DNA of 9,236 nucleotides, taken from positions 1 to 9,236 of the forward strand of contig CANQOE010000035.1 of assembly GCA_947625315.1 (NCBI GenBank), given 5' to 3'. The notes under the pieces are model-generated. The model ran no database searches, was not told the DNA's origin, and saw only the letters and a list, made by a program, of their open reading frames with translations. Shown one piece after another: positions 6,454 through 9,236 of the stretch; position 1 is the first letter of the stretch; each line of letters opens with the position of its first letter. Made by a program: the position numbers and the translations under genes. Source of the DNA: an uncultured Bacilli bacterium (GTDB taxonomy: Bacteria > Bacillota_I > Bacilli_A > RF39 > UBA660).

Positions 6454-7368
6454 TTATTTTAAACGTTGGTTATTTACAAGAGGATTTAAAGTACGTACTT
6501 TTACTTTAGGTAAATCAATTGAAGGAATAGCTTCTTTTTTGATAGTGGTAAACTTATTTATTAAATATTTAAGTTCTTTATCTTCTTGAGCTTTTAATAA
6601 ATTAAATAATTGTTTTTCATTATAATAATATAAATCTTCATATTTTAAATATTGCTTTTTAAGAGCTAACCTAGTAATGTCGGCGAGAAATTGCATCATA
6701 TAATTATCTTCTTTAGAATGGCAAAATATATTGATATTATCATTAACCTCTAAAACTTTTTGGGCAATACTTAAAGAATTAAAGCCAATTTCTAATTCCC
6801 TATCTTCATTTAAAAATAATTGTAAATCATTTACTATAGCCTTAATATCTTCTTTAGTTATGTCTTTAGTCCAACTAATACCTGTTAAAATTAAACCATC
6901 TAGACGATCGGCACATAATTTAGGCCGAGGGTTGTCTACAACAGAATATTGTTTAAAATTAATAAGGGCTTCAAGAGCAATTTTATCTTCTTTTAGATAA
7001 CTAAGTAAATACTTATCTCTTTTTAAGATATATTCTGTGTATTCTTCCGTACTTTCTTGCTTTTCATAATCATTGTTCATATAATCAATAACATGAGAAA
7101 AACAAGGCGTAGCAATATCATGAAATAAACCGGCCAAAGAAGCTTCTTTATTTTTGGCCAATTTATAGACTAATAAACACACACTTAAAGAGTGATCAAA
7201 TCTAGTTATGGGTTCTTTAAAATTATAGATTTCTTTAGAAGCATAATCCATGCCACAAAAATAACTAATATCTTTTAATCTTACTAAAGATGGAACAGTA
7301 AAATATTTAAGTAAAAATTGCGGAATATTTAAATAACCTAATTGCTCTAAATAATATTTTAAATACAT
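6454..7368 (-). CDS. HD-domain metal-dependent phosphohydrolase
   Basis: A soluble 304-aa protein of the HD superfamily. The metal ligands appear in order: H59 (RFDHSLSV), H83-D84 (GLFHDIATP) and D154 (CADRLDG). FSHV (90-93) follows the HD pair, as in SAMHD1/COG1078-like HD proteins, and LVRLKDISYF (28-37) resembles the segment that precedes the domain in that group. Activity on nucleotides or other phosphoesters is expected from the family; the substrate cannot be read from sequence. The C-terminal half (about 170-304) is helical and unrecognised. The start is supported by GGGGGTGA a few bases upstream, and TATAAT is at 7403-7408. It appears monocistronic. Alternatives are a dGTPase-like or (p)ppGpp-type HD enzyme, but the extra motifs of those families are not evident. 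Confidence 0.85.
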   Translation of the reverse strand: MYLKYYLEQLGYLNIPQFLLKYFTVPSLVRLKDISYFCGMDYASKEIYNFKEPITRFDHSLSVCLLVYKLAKNKEASLAGLFHDIATPCFSHVIDYMNNDYEKQESTEEYTEYILKRDKYLLSYLKEDKIALEALINFKQYSVVDNPRPKLCADRLDGLILTGISWTKDITKEDIKAIVNDLQLFLNEDRELEIGFNSLSIAQKVLEVNDNINIFCHSKEDNYMMQFLADITRLALKKQYLKYEDLYYYNEKQLFNLLKAQEDKELKYLINKFTTIKKEAIPSIDLPKVKVRTLNPLVNNQRLK

Positions 7369-7402
7369 TCTTTCACCCCCATGGTTTTTAACATGTATAT
7401 TT

Positions 7403-7432
7403 ATTATAAAAATATAAAAATTTAATTTTTAA
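7403..7432 (-). promoter_or_regulatory. Promoter for the HD-domain gene
   Basis: The minus strand has a perfect TATAAT (7403-7408), 34 bases before the start codon at 7368. A weak -35 TTAAAA (7427-7432) lies at an 18-base spacing. The surrounding DNA is almost pure A/T, so the -35 is uncertain. Confidence 0.45.
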
Positions 7433-7531
7433 CCAATTTAAAATTCGAACAATAAAAGTTCAAGTTTGATAAATAATCTAGTACTTATAAAGTAGTTAAA
7501 ACAATTTTTTAACAAACGAATTTTAGTTACT
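7433..7531. other. Intergenic stretch with several inverted repeats
   Basis: This belongs to the longest non-coding gap in the window (7369-7531). I see GTTAAAA/TTTTAAC (7495-7501 with 7507-7513, 5-base loop), which could act as a poor terminator for the 214-aa gene because no T-run follows on the minus strand. I also see a short TACTT/AAGTA hairpin near 7483-7495 and a 9-bp inverted pair TAAAATTCG (7439-7447) and CGAATTTTA (7517-7525) spanning the region. No open frame or tRNA-like fold is evident. A small RNA is possible but unsupported. Confidence 0.35.
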
Positions 7532-8176
7532 TTATTTATTGGGTTTTAACTGTTTTATTACTATATCGTTTTCTTTAGTATTACCAATATTTTCATTAAT
7601 GGTTAAGTCCATTTCACATAATTCTCTATAATTTTCATAAAATGCCAAATCAAAAGGACTATATCTACTACCAGAATGGGTAAAACAAACATTTAAAAAA
7701 TCATAATGACGACTAATTCTTTTTATGTTTATTGTTATTTTCTCTTCGAGATTATCTAATAACATAATTAAGATATTACCAGTTTCAAAAGGTTCATTAT
7801 CACTATGCCATTCTATATATTGGCCATTACAAAGGTCTTTAAAATAAGGATGTTCTGATAATTCTTCGTTATATTTCTGGTTTTGTTCCCATAACATTTT
7901 TAATTTTTCTTTATTACAAAGAGATTGTTCTCTTTCATTTGTTTGAAATATTTGATGATGGGATAATTTAAAATATAACTTTTGGAATAAATTATATATT
8001 GCTCCATCATTTTTACTTATTATAAAGGTTTCATTGGTGCTATCTAAATTATCGATATTTACTAAATTCCAATATAAATCGCCATTTCCTCCAAAAGATA
8101 TTGTTAAAGTTGTAGATCCTTTGGTCATTTTTAATTCATTAAAACCTAAATAATCTTTTTCTCTAGTTATTTTCAT
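7532..8176 (-). CDS. Hypothetical protein (214 aa)
   Basis: I do not recognise a family. It is soluble by inspection. The N-terminal third is beta-rich (TTLTISFGGNGDLYWNLVN, then ETFIISKNDGAIYNLF) and the middle is a charged helix (about 83-107, NEREQSLCNKEKLKMLWEQN). The C-terminal part has a QYIEWHSDNEPFETGN block, strands around ITINIKR, and a FTHSGSRYSPFDLAFYENY block; these conserved-looking Trp/His/Asp clusters suggest a globular domain. The start ATG 8176 has GGGGGAA upstream, about 9 bases away. Its promoter appears to sit inside the terminator of the preceding gene, so it is probably transcribed separately. Next to the frameshifted gene it gives this end of the window an accessory character. 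Confidence 0.75.
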   Translation of the reverse strand: MKITREKDYLGFNELKMTKGSTTLTISFGGNGDLYWNLVNIDNLDSTNETFIISKNDGAIYNLFQKLYFKLSHHQIFQTNEREQSLCNKEKLKMLWEQNQKYNEELSEHPYFKDLCNGQYIEWHSDNEPFETGNILIMLLDNLEEKITINIKRISRHYDFLNVCFTHSGSRYSPFDLAFYENYRELCEMDLTINENIGNTKENDIVIKQLKPNK

Positions 8177-8195
8177 CTTTTTTATTCCCCCAGCT

Positions 8196-8225
8196 ATTTA
8201 GTTTATTTAATCTATTTTATGTCAA
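8196..8225 (-). promoter_or_regulatory. Possible promoter for the 214-aa gene
   Basis: A perfect TTGACA (8220-8225, minus strand) starts in the T-run of the upstream terminator. The best -10 at acceptable distance is weak: CTAAAT at an 18-base or TAAATA at a 19-base spacing. The -35 alone is convincing. Confidence 0.35.
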
Positions 8226-8246
8226 AAAAATCTTACGTACTTAAGA
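8224..8246 (-). terminator. Rho-independent terminator after the frameshifted coiled-coil gene
   Basis: TCTTA and TAAGA (within 8231-8246) form a 5-bp stem, followed on the minus strand by seven T (8224-8230). It lies about 35 bases past the stop codon at 8280. Confidence 0.6.
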
Positions 8247-8279
8247 AAGAGATCCAACAACTTTTTAAATAAAAAAACA

Positions 8280-9091
8280 TTAATCTTTATTTTTGCTTAA
8301 TACTCTTTCTAATAATAATTGGCGATTTTGCATATCAGCATCTAACCTTTGCTTCATTTGTTCTTCTTGTTGTTGAGCTACTAGAGTATAATTTTTTTTA
8401 ATTTGATCAACTCTAGAAGAAATAAAAGCTATTTTTAATACTTCTATTTCCTCATCGGAAATATTAGTTAAATCGTTTTCAATTTTATAGGTAATCAATT
8501 CGTCAATAAAATATTTAACATAAGAAAATCTCCCATATTTAACACATTGTTCTAAAGTGTGAGTACCAGTGTTTGCCCGATAAAAAGGTATTTCTTTTTC
8601 AGTTGTATCATCGGCTAAAATGATTGCCAAACCATTTTTTACAAGGGAATTAGGGTTTGTGCTTTTATTATCAGTGTACCAATTATGTTTATTATCTTCA
8701 CAAACAACTATTGTCATATTTTTGGTAACTTTAGTTTCTTGCTTATCAAAGGCAAGTACTTCTACTTGGGTTGTATAATATTTTGCTTCTTGATAAAGGT
8801 AATTTATTCCTTCAAAGGTTCTTATTAAACTAGCAATAGCATTCCGATACTTTTAGCATTAAAATAGGAATGAGATACTATAAGTTTACAATAAGCATCA
8901 ATTTTACTATTCTGTATATTTAACTCTTGATATTTTGCTTTACTTAATTCAGCATACTTTAAAATTACTTGTTTTTTGGCTTCATCAATTTGCTCTAGTT
9001 CAGTTTGCTTTTCATCTTCTATACTTTTTATTTCAGATATACATTGTTTTTTTGCTTTTCTTAATTTTTGTAATTCTTCATTAAAATCCAT
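8280..9091 (-). pseudogene. Frameshifted coiled-coil hypothetical protein (about 270 aa if restored)
   Basis: Two overlapping open frames form one gene. Frame A runs from ATG 9091 to a TAA at 8825-8827 (88 aa). The -1 frame is open from 8852 to the TAA at 8280 (190 codons). Adding one base near 8843 joins them into a smooth 270-aa protein (YFNAKSIG joined to NAIASLIRTFEG). Without the shift, frame A ends in an unrelated MLLLV tail, and the second part has no ribosome binding site at its first ATG (8717). The N-terminus (about 1-65) is a charged coiled coil (ELQKLRKAKKQ, then EDEKQTELEQIDEAKK). The middle (about 84-220) is globular with TIVVCEDNKHNWYTDN and an F-Y-R-A-N-T-G-T-H-T-L block. The C-terminus is a Gln-rich helix (QQQEEQMKQRLDADMQNRQ). 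Family unknown. ATG 9091 is chosen over 9124 because AGAGG precedes it and the promoter -10 (9115-9120) lies between them. Confidence 0.75.
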
Positions 9092-9114
9092 AATAAACCT
9101 CTTTTCTAGAGTAT

Positions 9115-9143
9115 ATTTTACCATAAAGTCTTTAAACTGTCAA
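9115..9143 (-). promoter_or_regulatory. Strong sigma-A-type promoter for the frameshifted gene
   Basis: The minus strand has a perfect TTGACA (9138-9143), a 17-base spacer and TAAAAT (9115-9120, 5 of 6). Transcription would start near 9108, giving a leader of about 17 bases that includes AGAGG before ATG 9091. A second TATAAT at 9144-9149 with a poor -35 could be a tandem promoter. Confidence 0.7.
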
Positions 9144-9149
9144 ATTATA

Positions 9150-9236
9150 TAACTAAACAGGTCGTGTTTTTAAACTACGGGTGTAAATAAAAAAAACATA
9201 AAAAAAGAGTGATTAATCTCAAATAATACCTTATAA
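9150..9236. other. Right-edge intergenic DNA with poly-T tracts on the minus strand
   Basis: On the minus strand GAGATTAATCACTC (about 9210-9223) is followed by T-runs near 9203-9209 and 9193-9200, which may be the weak terminator of a gene lying beyond the right edge. Its stem is only three clear base pairs. Short open frames here run off the edge and cannot be judged. Confidence 0.25.

Noticed and set aside
6731..7000. Plus-strand open frame of 89 codons
   Set aside because: It lies wholly inside the HD-domain gene on the other strand, with no ribosome binding site or family resemblance.
7439..7525. Recombination or attachment site
   Set aside because: The 9-bp arms are A/T-rich and far apart, do not resemble a dif-type site, and no target duplication is seen.
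8280..8717. A separate 145-aa gene starting at ATG 8717
   Set aside because: There is no ribosome binding site before it. The frame stays open upstream for 45 more codons and continues the protein encoded by the preceding frame.
8828..8852. Programmed -1 ribosomal frameshifting
   Set aside because: No canonical slippery heptamer lies in the frame overlap, and I see no clear downstream stimulatory hairpin. Kept only as a minor alternative to a 1-base deletion.
9092..9124. ATG 9124 as start of the coiled-coil gene
   Set aside because: It lies upstream of the predicted -10 (9115-9120), so the transcript would not contain it. ATG 9091 has an AGAGG site.
1..9236. UGA recoded as tryptophan (Mycoplasma code)
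   Set aside because: Trp positions checked use TGG, and the 151-aa gene ends at an in-frame TGA with a sensible overlap into the Xer gene.
1..9236. CRISPR array, insertion sequence, tRNA or rRNA genes
   Set aside because: I found no regularly spaced repeats, transposase motifs with terminal inverted repeats, or cloverleaf-like or rRNA-like GC-richer segments on reading both strands.

Overview
The window is very AT-rich, and almost all of it is coding or short intergenic DNA. Gene structure is that of a low-GC Gram-positive bacterium: strong AAGGAG-type ribosome binding sites, TATAAT promoters, and ATG, GTG and TAA/TGA codons used in the standard bacterial way (Trp is TGG, and one gene ends in TGA, so UGA is not recoded). 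A class B sortase, an InlB/BIG2-type surface protein, a DUF2974 alpha/beta hydrolase and Xer/TrmB proteins of Firmicutes type suggest an uncultured Bacilli/Erysipelotrichia-like, possibly gut-associated, organism. The taxon is inference.

Layout, left to right. (1) Positions 1-755, minus strand: the N-terminal 251 residues of a membrane-anchored extracytoplasmic protein with an InlB B-repeat and two BIG2-like domains, running off the left edge. (2) 840-1478, minus: trmB (tRNA m7G46 methyltransferase), with its own promoter and terminator. (3) 1595-3919, plus: a two-gene operon, M18 aminopeptidase then DUF2974 hydrolase. Its promoter region is shared divergently with trmB. (4) 3916-5436, minus: a three-gene operon made of a 56-aa basic protein, a 151-aa unknown protein and a Xer tyrosine recombinase. 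The recombinase end overlaps the hydrolase end tail-to-tail by four bases. (5) 5509-6375, minus: class B sortase with its own extended -10 promoter. (6) 6454-7368, minus: HD-domain phosphohydrolase. (7) 7532-8176, minus: unrecognised 214-aa protein. (8) 8280-9091, minus: an unrecognised coiled-coil protein of about 270 aa, broken by a single -1 frameshift near 8843. The right end (9125-9236) holds its promoter and poly-T tracts from upstream.

How the genes fit together: trmB, the peptidase, the hydrolase, the Xer recombinase and the HD enzyme are housekeeping-like. The surface protein and the sortase are cell-envelope genes, but the C-terminus of the surface protein is outside the window, so a substrate link cannot be tested here. 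The right third (7.5-9.1 kb) looks like accessory DNA: two unknown genes, each apparently with its own promoter, one of them frameshifted. I see no CRISPR array, insertion sequence, tRNA or rRNA. The observations most worth following are the frameshifted gene, the small unlisted gene upstream of the Xer recombinase, and the overlapping divergent -10 elements between trmB and the peptidase.
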